In this document: positions 1 to 7,210 of the stretch, piece after piece | How the letters are laid out: each line of letters starts with the position of its first letter | Position numbering within the stretch: position 1 is the first letter of the stretch | Source: an uncultured Amylibacter sp. | GTDB lineage: Bacteria; Pseudomonadota; Alphaproteobacteria; Rhodobacterales; Rhodobacteraceae | NCBI GenBank assembly: GCA_937944065.1 | Contig: CALDZS010000170.1 | Location: forward strand, 1-22,218 | Direction of reading: 5' to 3' | Length of the DNA stretch: 22,218 nt | The notes under the pieces: generated by a model | The model's input: only the letters and a program-made list of their open reading frames with translations | Told to the model about the DNA's origin: nothing | Databases searched by the model: none | Translations under genes and position numbers: made by a program

Positions 1-1
1 C

Positions 2-406
2 GACGAAGCGCATTTGCATGCCCAAATCGCGGCCAGAGATTTGCAGGTCGACAATCCTTTTACCAAAGACGCGCAAATGACTGCCATTCAAGCAGCGCGC
101 CATTACCGAGGCGACAAACTTTTACGCACAGCCAAACCACACAAATTTCTAGACCCTGAAAACGGCCCCCTGATTGCTGTTCGACTGAACTTGATCACGC
201 GCAAAACGTTGGGCGGATTGCAGACAAATTTAGACAGTCAGATGGTGGGCATCGATGGCAATCCCGTTCCCAATCTGTTTGCTGTAGGAGAGGTCGCGGG
301 TTTTGGCGGCGGCGGTTATCACGGCTATAACTCACTTGAAGGTACGTTTCTGGGAGGGTGTATTTTTTCTGGGCGGGCAGCAGGTCAAAGCAGTTTGATC
401 GGTTAA
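2..406 (+). CDS. FAD-binding dehydrogenase, C-terminal part (gene cut by window start)
   Basis: Only the last 134 residues are present, and the frame is open to the window edge, so the true start lies upstream. The tail resembles the COG3573-type predicted FAD-binding dehydrogenases (fumarate reductase/3-ketosteroid dehydrogenase fold). It has KPHKFLDPENGPLIAVRL, then TRKTLGGLQT, then the FAD-contacting segment LFAVGEVAGFGGGGYHGYNS and LEGTFLGGC. In this superfamily the GE..G segment near the C-terminus closes over the flavin. The substrate cannot be read from this part. A glutamine-synthetase-like gene follows 137 bases downstream on the same strand, so the two may belong to one catabolic cluster. 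The family call is fairly secure; the reaction is unknown. Confidence 0.8.
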   Translation, partial: DEAHLHAQIAARDLQVDNPFTKDAQMTAIQAARHYRGDKLLRTAKPHKFLDPENGPLIAVRLNLITRKTLGGLQTNLDSQMVGIDGNPVPNLFAVGEVAGFGGGGYHGYNSLEGTFLGGCIFSGRAAGQSSLIG

Positions 407-543
407 GCTATACAGACTTGCCGACTGTTGTGCGCTGTTTTCTCGTCACGGGTTCTGGGCTGGTGTTGTGTACCGATTTGGGTAAACTCCTAATACTACG
501 ATGCTGCTTGCGTGGCGCCAATACAACGCTGGAAACTGGATAG

Positions 544-1911
544 ATGATGACTGCAATCTTGACGTTCGAAGAACTGAAATCCCAAGTGGCAAGTGGTTTG
601 ACTGATACCGTACTTGCGTGCTTTGTAGATATGCAGGGGCGCTTGATGGGCAAACGGTTTCATGCTGTTAATTTTGTAGAAACGTCATTTAGCGAAACCC
701 ATTGCTGTAATTATTTGCTTGCTACTGATTTAGAGATGGCGACGCCTGACGGATATGCGTCCTCCAGCTGGGAAGCAGGGTATGGCGATTACATCATGAA
801 GCCAGACCTTGAGACGTTGCGCCCTGTGCCGTGGTTGGACGGAACTGCAATGGTGTTGTGTGATATTCTTGATCATCAGACGCATGAACCAATCTCTCAT
901 TCACCCCGCGCTATTTTGAAAAAGCAAATTGAACGATTGGAAAAGTTGGGTTTCGAAGCCAAAATGGCAACGGAACTTGAGTTTTTTCTTTTTGAGAAAA
1001 GCTTCGATGAAATCCGCAAAGACGGGTTTCGCGATCTGCAACCGATTAGCGGCTATAACGAGGATTATCACATCTTTCAGACCACCAAAGAAGAAAGCGT
1101 CATGCGGCCCATCCGCAATCATCTTTTCGCAGCGGGTATTCCGATAGAAAATTCAAAAGGCGAGGCCGAAGCAGGCCAAGAAGAGCTGAATATCCGTTAT
1201 GCGCCAGCGCTCGATTGCGCAGACCACCATTCAATCGCAAAACACGCGATCAAAGAGATTTCTTGGCAGCATGGGCGGGCCGCAAGCTTTTTGCCCAAGT
1301 GGGACAAAGACCGTGTTGGATCATCCAGTCATGTCCATCAATCACTGTGGAAAGATGGAAAACCTGTGTTTTTTGACCAATCCAAAGATCACGGCATGTC
1401 AGAAATTATGTGTCAATACATGTCGGGCCTGATAAAATACGCACCCGACTATACTTATTTTCTGGCACCTTATGTGAACAGTTATAAACGGTTTTCAAAA
1501 GGAACCTTCGCACCCACCAAGACTGTATGGTCGGTTGATAACCGCACCGCTGGTTTCCGCCTGTGCGGTGAAAACTCTAACGGTATACGCGTAGAGTGTC
1601 GCATCGGTGGGTCTGATTTAAATCCATATTTAGCCCAAGCGGTGATGCTTGCCGCTGGAATTAAAGGTATCGAAGACGCTATGAGGCTGGCCCCAGCGAC
1701 GACGGGGGATGTTTACCAAGATGCTAGCGCCAAAGATATTCCACACAACCTAAGGACGGCCACAGAAACATTACGGTCATCAAAGTTTTTGCGTGAAGCA
1801 TTGGGTGATGATGTCGTAGATCACTACACTCGTGCAGCAGAATGGGAACAAGAAGAATTTGATCGTGCCGTGACCGATTGGGAAATCCAACGAGGATTTG
1901 AAAGAGCTTAG
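544..1911 (+). CDS. Glutamine-synthetase-family ligase (gamma-glutamyl-amine synthetase-like)
   Basis: A complete 455-residue protein with the glutamine synthetase catalytic fold. Recognisable elements are ELEFFLFE (residues 144-151, metal-binding Glu), KGEAEAGQEEL (205-215, second metal/ammonium-site segment), HVHQSLW (263-269, ATP/metal His), the Arg-rich NSYKRF...DNRTAGFR stretch (about 312-339) and RVECRIGGSDLNPYLA (349-364). The length and sequence style fit the PuuA/IpuC-like group, which uses ATP to join glutamate to an amine, rather than housekeeping GlnA. I see no GlnA-type adenylylation tyrosine region. ATG codons at 544 and 547 are adjacent; GGATAG just upstream is a weak ribosome site. 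An iron alcohol dehydrogenase starts 58 bases after the stop and a dehydrogenase ends upstream, suggesting amine or amino-alcohol catabolism. The amine substrate is not deducible here. Confidence 0.85.
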   Translation: MMTAILTFEELKSQVASGLTDTVLACFVDMQGRLMGKRFHAVNFVETSFSETHCCNYLLATDLEMATPDGYASSSWEAGYGDYIMKPDLETLRPVPWLDGTAMVLCDILDHQTHEPISHSPRAILKKQIERLEKLGFEAKMATELEFFLFEKSFDEIRKDGFRDLQPISGYNEDYHIFQTTKEESVMRPIRNHLFAAGIPIENSKGEAEAGQEELNIRYAPALDCADHHSIAKHAIKEISWQHGRAASFLPKWDKDRVGSSSHVHQSLWKDGKPVFFDQSKDHGMSEIMCQYMSGLIKYAPDYTYFLAPYVNSYKRFSKGTFAPTKTVWSVDNRTAGFRLCGENSNGIRVECRIGGSDLNPYLAQAVMLAAGIKGIEDAMRLAPATTGDVYQDASAKDIPHNLRTATETLRSSKFLREALGDDVVDHYTRAAEWEQEEFDRAVTDWEIQRGFERA

Positions 1912-1969
1912 AAAAACAATCACAATCAGACGCGCCGGAAACCCTATCCTATGAAGAAAGCTTGATGAC

Positions 1970-3115
1970 ATGTCTCTAATCGCAAACTGGTCCTACCCAA
2001 CCGCAATACGTTTTGGTGCTGGACGCATTTCCGAAATTGCTGATGCGTGCAAAGTTGCGGGAATATCAAGACCACTGCTGATTACAGATCGCGGTCTGGC
2101 CAGTATGGAAATCACAACAAAGACTTTGGATTTATTAGAGGTCGCTGGCCTTGGGCGTGCGATTTTTGCGGATGTGGATCCAAATCCAAACGAAAAAAAT
2201 GCAAGCGCGGGTGTGGCTGCCTTTAAGGCTGGCGGACATGATGGCGTTGTTGCTTTTGGCGGCGGCTCAGGCCTCGATTTGGGTAAACTGGTTGCTTTCT
2301 TGTCGGGCCAGACTCGCCCACTATGGGACTTTGAAGATGTCGATGATTGGTGGACTCGCGCGAACGTAGATGCCATCGCGCCTATCGTAGCGGTTCCAAC
2401 GACCGCTGGAACAGGTTCCGAAGTGGGTCGTGCGTCCGTCATTACGAATTCTGTAACGGAAGAGAAGAAGATCATTTTTCACCCCAAATTCCTACCTTCT
2501 GTTGTGATTTGCGATCCAGAACTAACCATCGGAATGCCCCATTTTTTCACTGCAGGCACTGGTCTCGATGCTTTCGCGCACTGCGTAGAGGCGTTTTGCT
2601 CGCCGCATTACCATCCGATGTCGCAGGGTATGGCATTGGAAGGCATGCGTTTAGTCAAAGAATATTTGCCGAGGGCCTATGCTGATGGCAATGATATCGA
2701 AGCACGGGCACATATGATGTCGGCTGCGATCATGGGTGCTACAGCATTTCAAAAAGGCCTAGGGGCGATCCACGCGCTATCTCATCCAATCGGGGCGATG
2801 TACCATACGCACCATGGTACAACGAACGCTATATGCATGCCTGCGGTTCTACAGCTTAATAAACCGGTGATAGAAAACGTGATTGAACAGGCCGCGAATT
2901 ACCTGAACATTCAGGGTGGATTTGATGGTTTCTGTGATTTTGTTGACGATATGAATGCATCAATGGGTATCCCGAAAACACTGACAGATCTTGGGGTTCA
3001 AAACCCCGACATTGATCGTATTGTTGCTGGTGCATTGAGCGACCCAAGCACAGGCGGCAATCCCGTCGAGTTGACGGCCCAAAATGTTCGCGCCCTATTA
3101 GATAAAATTGTTTGA
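1970..3115 (+). CDS. Iron-containing alcohol dehydrogenase
   Basis: A complete 381-residue group III (metal-dependent) alcohol dehydrogenase, close to the usual family length. The NAD(P)-binding loop is GGGSGLDLGK (97-106). VPTTAGTGSEVGR follows at 142-154. By alignment in mind to FucO, the expected metal ligands are Asp200 and His204 in GLDAFAH, His268 in GAIHALSH and His282 in HTHHGTTNAI; His272 matches the conserved catalytic-site histidine. All are intact. The family oxidises primary alcohols or reduces the matching aldehydes with NAD(H), usually with Fe2+ or Zn2+. It follows the glutamine-synthetase-like gene by 58 bases with no visible terminator, so co-transcription is likely. It could act on a hydroxylated or aldehyde intermediate of the same pathway; the actual substrate is not visible. 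Confidence 0.92.
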   Translation: MSLIANWSYPTAIRFGAGRISEIADACKVAGISRPLLITDRGLASMEITTKTLDLLEVAGLGRAIFADVDPNPNEKNASAGVAAFKAGGHDGVVAFGGGSGLDLGKLVAFLSGQTRPLWDFEDVDDWWTRANVDAIAPIVAVPTTAGTGSEVGRASVITNSVTEEKKIIFHPKFLPSVVICDPELTIGMPHFFTAGTGLDAFAHCVEAFCSPHYHPMSQGMALEGMRLVKEYLPRAYADGNDIEARAHMMSAAIMGATAFQKGLGAIHALSHPIGAMYHTHHGTTNAICMPAVLQLNKPVIENVIEQAANYLNIQGGFDGFCDFVDDMNASMGIPKTLTDLGVQNPDIDRIVAGALSDPSTGGNPVELTAQNVRALLDKIV

Positions 3116-3192
3116 GGCGGTGACGTGGCGCGATCGCGACGTAGGGCCTGCAAAACGAAAATCAAGCACTTTTGGCACAAACCGCATTACAA

Positions 3193-3207
3193 TAGCGCTA
3201 GCCGCTA
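3193..3207. terminator. Short hairpin between the alcohol dehydrogenase and tRNA-Phe
   Basis: TAGCG, loop CTAGC, CGCTA forms a 5-bp stem lying 28 bases beyond the tRNA-Phe 3' end and 78 bases beyond the alcohol dehydrogenase stop. These two genes converge, so a terminator is expected here. There is no clear T-tract on either strand, so this is a weak candidate. Confidence 0.22.
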
Positions 3208-3234
3208 GAAACTAAATAAAAGTCATTGAGAGAA

Positions 3235-3309
3235 TGGTGCCCGAGGGCGGATTTGAACCACCGACACGCGGATTTTCAATCCGCTGCTCTACCCCTGAGC
3301 TACTCGGGC
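3235..3309 (-). tRNA. tRNA-Phe (anticodon GAA)
   Basis: Reading the minus strand gives a full 75-base cloverleaf. The acceptor stem is GCCCGAG paired with CTCGGGC. The D-arm is GCTC/GAGC with loop AGGGGTA. The anticodon stem is GCGGA/TCCGC with loop TTGAAAA, which places GAA at positions 34-36. The T-arm is GGTGG/CCGCC, including one G-T pair, with loop TTCAAAT. The discriminator A and CCA are encoded. It lies 83 bases downstream of yacG on the same strand, the usual position in Rhodobacterales as I know it. Confidence 0.97.
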
Positions 3310-3392
3310 ATCTATGCTGATAATATACATATCTGCTTGGGTGCGTGCGTTTTAGGCGAGGGTTAGGTATGGCGCAAGAGGGAATGTTGGCT

Positions 3393-3587
3393 TTAGTGAA
3401 TTTTAGCATCGTCTGGCGTGTCGTCTGGGAACATGTCAGATGATAGGCTGTCTTCTTCGTCCGTGTCCGCTGCAGGGATCGCGTAGGCCCCTGTCAGCCA
3501 TTTCCCCAAATCCAAATCCGCGCAGCGTTTGGAACAGAAGGGGCGGAATTTTTCGTCAGGTTTCTTGTCGCACATGGGGCAGCTCAT
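3393..3587 (-). CDS. yacG: YacG-type zinc-binding DNA gyrase inhibitor
   Basis: A 64-residue protein starting MSCPMCDKKP. It has the YacG four-cysteine zinc knuckle: CPMC at residues 3-6 and CSKRC at 18-22, followed by DLGKWLTGAYAIP, the conserved W/Y segment of the family. In E. coli YacG binds GyrB and inhibits gyrase supercoiling. The C-terminal tail is acidic (Asp/Glu-rich, about residues 41-60), also usual. Its ATG overlaps the TGA of the RNase E/G-like gene by 4 bases (ATGA), implying translational coupling. The length matches the family. Confidence 0.93.
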   Translation of the reverse strand: MSCPMCDKKPDEKFRPFCSKRCADLDLGKWLTGAYAIPAADTDEEDSLSSDMFPDDTPDDAKIH

Positions 3588-4624
3588 AACAGATCCTTTG
3601 TCGGCAGGCGCTCGCGTTTTCTTTGCAGCTCATAATGCCCCAATGGTGTCCAGCCGACAAGAACTGTGTCAATGCCGTCTGCCTTTAGCGAACTGCGTAA
3701 TGCTGTTTCAAACGCGCGGCGATCTTTTTTGGGCATCGGTGCCAAGTCCAAAACGATCTGTCCGCCAAGACCGCGCAGGCGCAAGGCGCGGGGCAGGGTG
3801 CGCGCGCATTCCATGTTTGCTTTTAGGCCAGCTTGCAACGAGAAATCTGTACCAGTGTTCACATCCACAGCGACCAGGGCGCGGGTGCTTTCAACAAAGA
3901 AAGCGCCGCCTGATTTCAGCGGCACGCGATCGGATTTGATATGCTCAAAGTGATCAAGGATACCTAGATGGTCAAAGCTGCCTTCGTCGTCGATGATTTC
4001 ATCGGCGGCAGGGGAACCCCAAGCGATGAATGCTTTATCTTGGGCGGTGCTTTCGATCAGCAAGCATGCATCGGTGGACCCATCGTTCACAACGGCCATG
4101 GCGGCACCTGCCATCGTGGCGATGTCTTCCATAATGTCGTCGCGCGCTGCGCCTTCGCAAGCGGATCGCAGGATCAGGCCAAAGCCCTCTGGCGCATCGG
4201 CCATGGCATCGTGTGCGATTTCTTGTAGACGATCACGCTCGTCATCGTCGCGGATTGTACGGGCGACGTTCAAGCCGGGCGCATCGGGGGTGACGATGGC
4301 GTATAGGCTTTTATAGATGATCCTGTCGGTCACTGGTGCCGCTTTGCCGTCCTCGGCATAGGTGGTAACCTGAACGGTTAGTGCGTGGCCTGGCGACATG
4401 CCCTTGGCCCCGCGCAAAAAACCCTTTTGGCCAGCACCCAGATCAACGACAACACCGCCCTGACCTTTCATTGCTTGGCCAACCCGAGCACGATAGATCG
4501 CCCCAACGTTGGGTTGATCATCCGCTGGGTCGATAAGTACGTCTTCGATACGGTTGTTCAGTAACAAGACAGCCGCGTTACGGTTCCCGACGCGGTCCAA
4601 CACAATATAACGTCCGTTTTTCAT
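3584..4624 (-). CDS. Short RNase E/G-like endoribonuclease
   Basis: I start at the ATG at 4624 (protein MKNGRYIVLD...), because it overlaps the Maf stop by 4 bases and begins the recognisable domain; the open frame runs 54 codons further upstream, inside maf. The protein has 346 residues. An S1-like RNA-binding region covers about 36-95 (GAIYRARVG, VVVDLGAGQKGFL). The RNase H/DNase I-like catalytic region follows, with the two expected magnesium aspartates Asp254 in LVAVDVNTG and Asp293 in QIVLDLAPM. It is much shorter than E. coli RNase G. The CPxCxG zinc-link motif that joins RNase E dimers, and the small domain after it, are absent. Short versions next to maf and yacG are usual in Rhodobacterales, so this is probably a true short family member, not a broken gene. 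It likely acts in RNA processing. Confidence 0.87.
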   Translation of the reverse strand: MKNGRYIVLDRVGNRNAAVLLLNNRIEDVLIDPADDQPNVGAIYRARVGQAMKGQGGVVVDLGAGQKGFLRGAKGMSPGHALTVQVTTYAEDGKAAPVTDRIIYKSLYAIVTPDAPGLNVARTIRDDDERDRLQEIAHDAMADAPEGFGLILRSACEGAARDDIMEDIATMAGAAMAVVNDGSTDACLLIESTAQDKAFIAWGSPAADEIIDDEGSFDHLGILDHFEHIKSDRVPLKSGGAFFVESTRALVAVDVNTGTDFSLQAGLKANMECARTLPRALRLRGLGGQIVLDLAPMPKKDRRAFETALRSSLKADGIDTVLVGWTPLGHYELQRKRERLPTKDLL

Positions 4625-5205
4625 AATTTCGATCCGCCTAGTGTGATGGAATAACCCGCCGCGCGCAGCAGACCGATTGTTTCTGTTAGCGGTAGACCAA
4701 CGACGTTTGTGTATGACCCATTGATGGATGGAATGAGCGCGCCGCCCACACCCTGCATCCCGTATCCACCCGCCTTGTCCATCCATTCCTTAGTCGCAAT
4801 ATACTGCGTGATATCCTCGGGTGACAGATGTTTGAACCGCACAACAGTCTCAACCTGCTTCGCCCAGAACCCAGCCGTAGACCTGACGGCCACAGCGGTG
4901 ATCACTTTGTGACGGCGACCAGATAATTTGGAAAGATATTCACGTGCTTGCTCTGCGTCTACAGGTTTGCCCAGGATACGCGTTCCCACACAGACGATCG
5001 TGTCAGCGGTCAATATGACCTCGTCATCGGCAATAATGGTGGCACGGTTTTTTTCGGACGCCATGCGGGCTGCGTAAACGCGGGGTTTTTCGGCCTTTAG
5101 CGGGGTCTCGTCGATATTGGCAGGGCGGACATCATCCGCCACAACACCGATTTGCGCCAACAGGTCACGCCTGCGCGGGCTGGCTGATCCTAGAATCAGA
5201 CGCAC
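4621..5205 (-). CDS. maf: Maf-family nucleoside triphosphate pyrophosphatase
   Basis: A 194-residue Maf/HAM1-fold protein. It starts RLILGSASPRRRDLL (the SxSPRR phosphate-binding motif at about 7-13), has DETP at 32-35, and ADTIVCVGTRILGKP with catalytic Asp68. Family members hydrolyse non-canonical or modified NTPs to NMPs and are linked to nucleotide-pool cleaning and cell-division arrest. The start codon is GTG (positions 5205-5203), only 3 bases after the infA stop. The end overlaps the next gene by 4 bases. The tight packing indicates one transcript: infA-maf-RNase E/G-yacG. Confidence 0.94.
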   Translation of the reverse strand: MRLILGSASPRRRDLLAQIGVVADDVRPANIDETPLKAEKPRVYAARMASEKNRATIIADDEVILTADTIVCVGTRILGKPVDAEQAREYLSKLSGRRHKVITAVAVRSTAGFWAKQVETVVRFKHLSPEDITQYIATKEWMDKAGGYGMQGVGGALIPSINGSYTNVVGLPLTETIGLLRAAGYSITLGGSKL

Positions 5206-5208
5206 GGA

Positions 5209-5427
5209 TTATTTGTAACGATAACTGATACGACCCTTAGACAGGTCATAAGGTGTCATTTGAACTTGGACTTTGTCGCCCGCCAGTACACGGATACGGT
5301 TCTTGCGCATCTTGCCTGCCATTGTCGCGATAATCTCATGGCCGTTTTCCAACTCAACCCGAAATGTCGCATTTGGCAAAAGCTCGTTTACAACACCGTC
5401 GAATTCGAGTGGTTCTTCTTTAGCCAT
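5209..5427 (-). CDS. infA: Translation initiation factor IF-1
   Basis: A 72-residue protein, exactly the usual IF-1 length. It has the diagnostic OB-fold segments GVVNELLPNATFRVELENGH, then AGKMRKNRIRVLAGDKV and the C-terminal YDLSKGRISYRYK. IF-1 occupies the ribosomal A site during initiation. It is the first gene of the minus-strand group here and has a strong ribosome site (AGGAG at 5433-5437, 5 bases from the ATG), in contrast to the coupled genes after it. In related genomes it usually follows the phosphatase gene directly; here that gene ends 3.2 kb away. Confidence 0.97.
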   Translation of the reverse strand: MAKEEPLEFDGVVNELLPNATFRVELENGHEIIATMAGKMRKNRIRVLAGDKVQVQMTPYDLSKGRISYRYK

Positions 5428-5432
5428 GCTAT

Positions 5433-5437
5433 CTCCT
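5433..5437 (-). promoter_or_regulatory. Strong ribosome binding site of infA
   Basis: AGGAG on the minus strand, 5 bases before the infA ATG. It is the clearest Shine-Dalgarno sequence in this block and marks infA as an independently initiated first gene. Confidence 0.7.
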
Positions 5438-5620
5438 ATAGTTTCGCAAGGGTTAATCCCCTGCGTCGCTTACATGAGGGCGCCAAGCGGAAATATCAAG
5501 TAAAAAGGGGCAAATAGGCTGGTTTTCGTGGCGAGATACATGAAAATTACACCTCTAGTTGCTTGTCATTTCCTAATATGGGCGTCAGGCTGGGGCAAAA
5601 TTAGCTAGAAAGACACAGAT

Positions 5621-6253
5621 ATGGATCAGCATTTAACAGTCGTCGATCATCCGATGGTACAACATAAATTGACCTATTTGCGGGATGAAACCACGCCCAC
5701 CAATCATTTTCGTCAGTTGCTGCGCGAAACCAGCCAGCTTTTGGCCTATGAGGTGACGCGGAACCTAGAAATGACCACAAAGTCCATCCGCACCCCGATG
5801 GTTGGGATGGAAAGCCCTGTCGTGGCAGGCAAAAAGATGGCGTTGGTTTCGATCCTACGTGCGGGTAACGGACTGCTGGACGGGGTGCTGGATTTGATCC
5901 CATCAGCCCGTGTTGGTTTTGTAGGGCTCTATCGTGATGAAGAGACATTGAAACCTGTGAAATACTATTTCAAAGTCCCCTCGCATCTGGATCAACGATT
6001 GGTCATCGCTGTGGACCCGATGTTGGCAACGGGAAATTCATCCGCAGCTGCGATTGATATGCTGAAAGAGGCGGGTGCCACAAACATTCGGTTCTTATGT
6101 TTGCTGGCCTCTCCCGAAGGTGTTGCGCGGATGAAAGAAGCGCATCCAGATGTACCGATTGTAACGGCTAGCCTTGATGAGCGGTTGAACGAAAAAGGAT
6201 ATATTCTGCCTGGATTGGGCGATGCAGGCGATAGAATGTTTGGAACAAAATAG
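5621..6253 (+). CDS. upp: Uracil phosphoribosyltransferase
   Basis: A 210-residue protein of standard length for UPRT, which converts uracil plus PRPP to UMP in pyrimidine salvage. The PRPP-binding loop is VDPMLATGNSS (residues 131-141). The RAGNGLLDG segment at 80-88 and PVKYYFKVP at 112-120 are typical. The C-terminal uracil-contact region reads GYILPGLGDAGDRMFGT. The gene is monocistronic on the plus strand, divergent from infA and convergent with the CAP lipoprotein gene. Only 56 bases separate the latter two stops, and no convincing terminator hairpin is visible there. Confidence 0.96.
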   Translation: MDQHLTVVDHPMVQHKLTYLRDETTPTNHFRQLLRETSQLLAYEVTRNLEMTTKSIRTPMVGMESPVVAGKKMALVSILRAGNGLLDGVLDLIPSARVGFVGLYRDEETLKPVKYYFKVPSHLDQRLVIAVDPMLATGNSSAAAIDMLKEAGATNIRFLCLLASPEGVARMKEAHPDVPIVTASLDERLNEKGYILPGLGDAGDRMFGTK

Positions 6254-6309
6254 CGCGGGTCGAGCATTCCCAAGGAAGTCTCGTAACCCTTACGCTGCTA
6301 AGTTTGCCT

Positions 6310-6885
6310 TTATTGTTCAGTGGCCAGAACAAGTACCCATTTGGTATCATTGCCTGACCCAGCTTTACCAAGCCCAAACTCTTCGAATTTTGGATTGATG
6401 TTATTTTGTTGATGGCCTGGTGATTTGACCCATCCCTGCAGCACGCCTGCCTGGTCCCGATATCCCCAAGCAATGTTTTCTCCGTAAGTGCGCCACTTGT
6501 ATCCAGCAGCAGTAATCCGGTCACCTGCGGATGATCCGTCTAGTCCAGTATGGCTGTTGTAATTATTCGCGAGCATGTCATTAGCATGAAGTTGAGCAGC
6601 AGACCCCAGCCGCGAGTCATACGTAACCGGCGCTGCATTGTTGGCTGTGCGCACATTGTTGAGAAGTCCTCCAAAAGACAGGTTGTCTACCGTACTGGGC
6701 GCTGTGGGTGACAAGCTAGTTGTGGTTGAAGGAGTCGACGACAGTGTCGGTGCAGCTGTAGGTGATAGAATTGTGGATGTGACGGCTGGTGACGGTGCGT
6801 TCATAGATGTGGGTGTTGATCCGCTGCCACCACATGCCGAAAGTGCGCAAGATAGTACTACTAAAACAGTATATTTCATTTTCAT
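6310..6885 (-). CDS. CAP (SCP/PR-1)-domain lipoprotein
   Basis: I choose the ATG at 6885, giving 191 residues that begin with a lipoprotein signal peptide: hydrophobic VLVVLSCALSAC with lipobox LSAC and lipidated Cys18. The next residue is Gly, not Asp, which predicts outer-membrane sorting. A Ser/Thr/Pro/Ala-rich linker covers about 22-66. A CAP domain fills about 70-191: HANDMLANNYNSHTG (His112), YGENIAWG (Glu136), then GWVKSPGHQQNNINP (His158) and FEEFGLG. These match the CAP cavity residues. Bacterial CAP proteins are secreted and mostly of unknown activity. It diverges from the Slam-like gene across a 325-base gap, which raises the idea that it is exported to the surface by that protein; this is inference. 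Confidence 0.88.
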   Translation of the reverse strand: MKMKYTVLVVLSCALSACGGSGSTPTSMNAPSPAVTSTILSPTAAPTLSSTPSTTTSLSPTAPSTVDNLSFGGLLNNVRTANNAAPVTYDSRLGSAAQLHANDMLANNYNSHTGLDGSSAGDRITAAGYKWRTYGENIAWGYRDQAGVLQGWVKSPGHQQNNINPKFEEFGLGKAGSGNDTKWVLVLATEQ

Positions 6886-7210
6886 GTTCCCAGTTTTGTC
6901 CGCTGCACTAGGCGTTCTGCAATGGGATTGTGTCAACAATAGGTTGAATTTTTGAAATTCGGAGCAAGACTATGCTGATTTTTGAGCTCAATCGGCGTCA
7001 ATCCGCACAGGCCTGTCAACCAAGTTTGCGCCCTATAATTTGGCAAGCGCAAAGCCGCGACTATTTCACAAAGTTAATCCTCCGATTGACTGTCACGGCC
7101 ATAGTTGATTTTCTTTGCCAAAGCTTCGGCGCACAAGATTTCCCAAAAGGAGTAAGACCATCTCAAATATTTCAGAATCTCCCGAGCGTGCCTGGGTATG
7201 GTGATTTGAT

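Noticed and set aside
1993..2475. 160-residue minus-strand frame inside the alcohol dehydrogenase gene.
   Set aside because: Antisense shadow of a strongly supported gene with low-complexity Ser/Pro/Ala content.
4625..4786. Longer start of the RNase E/G-like protein.
   Set aside because: The extra 54 codons lie inside maf, show no domain, and the inner ATG gives the family-typical beginning and an ATGA overlap.
5540..5608. 22-residue frame ending 12 bases before upp, a possible leader peptide.
   Set aside because: No run of regulatory codons, no attenuator hairpins and only a poor ribosome site.
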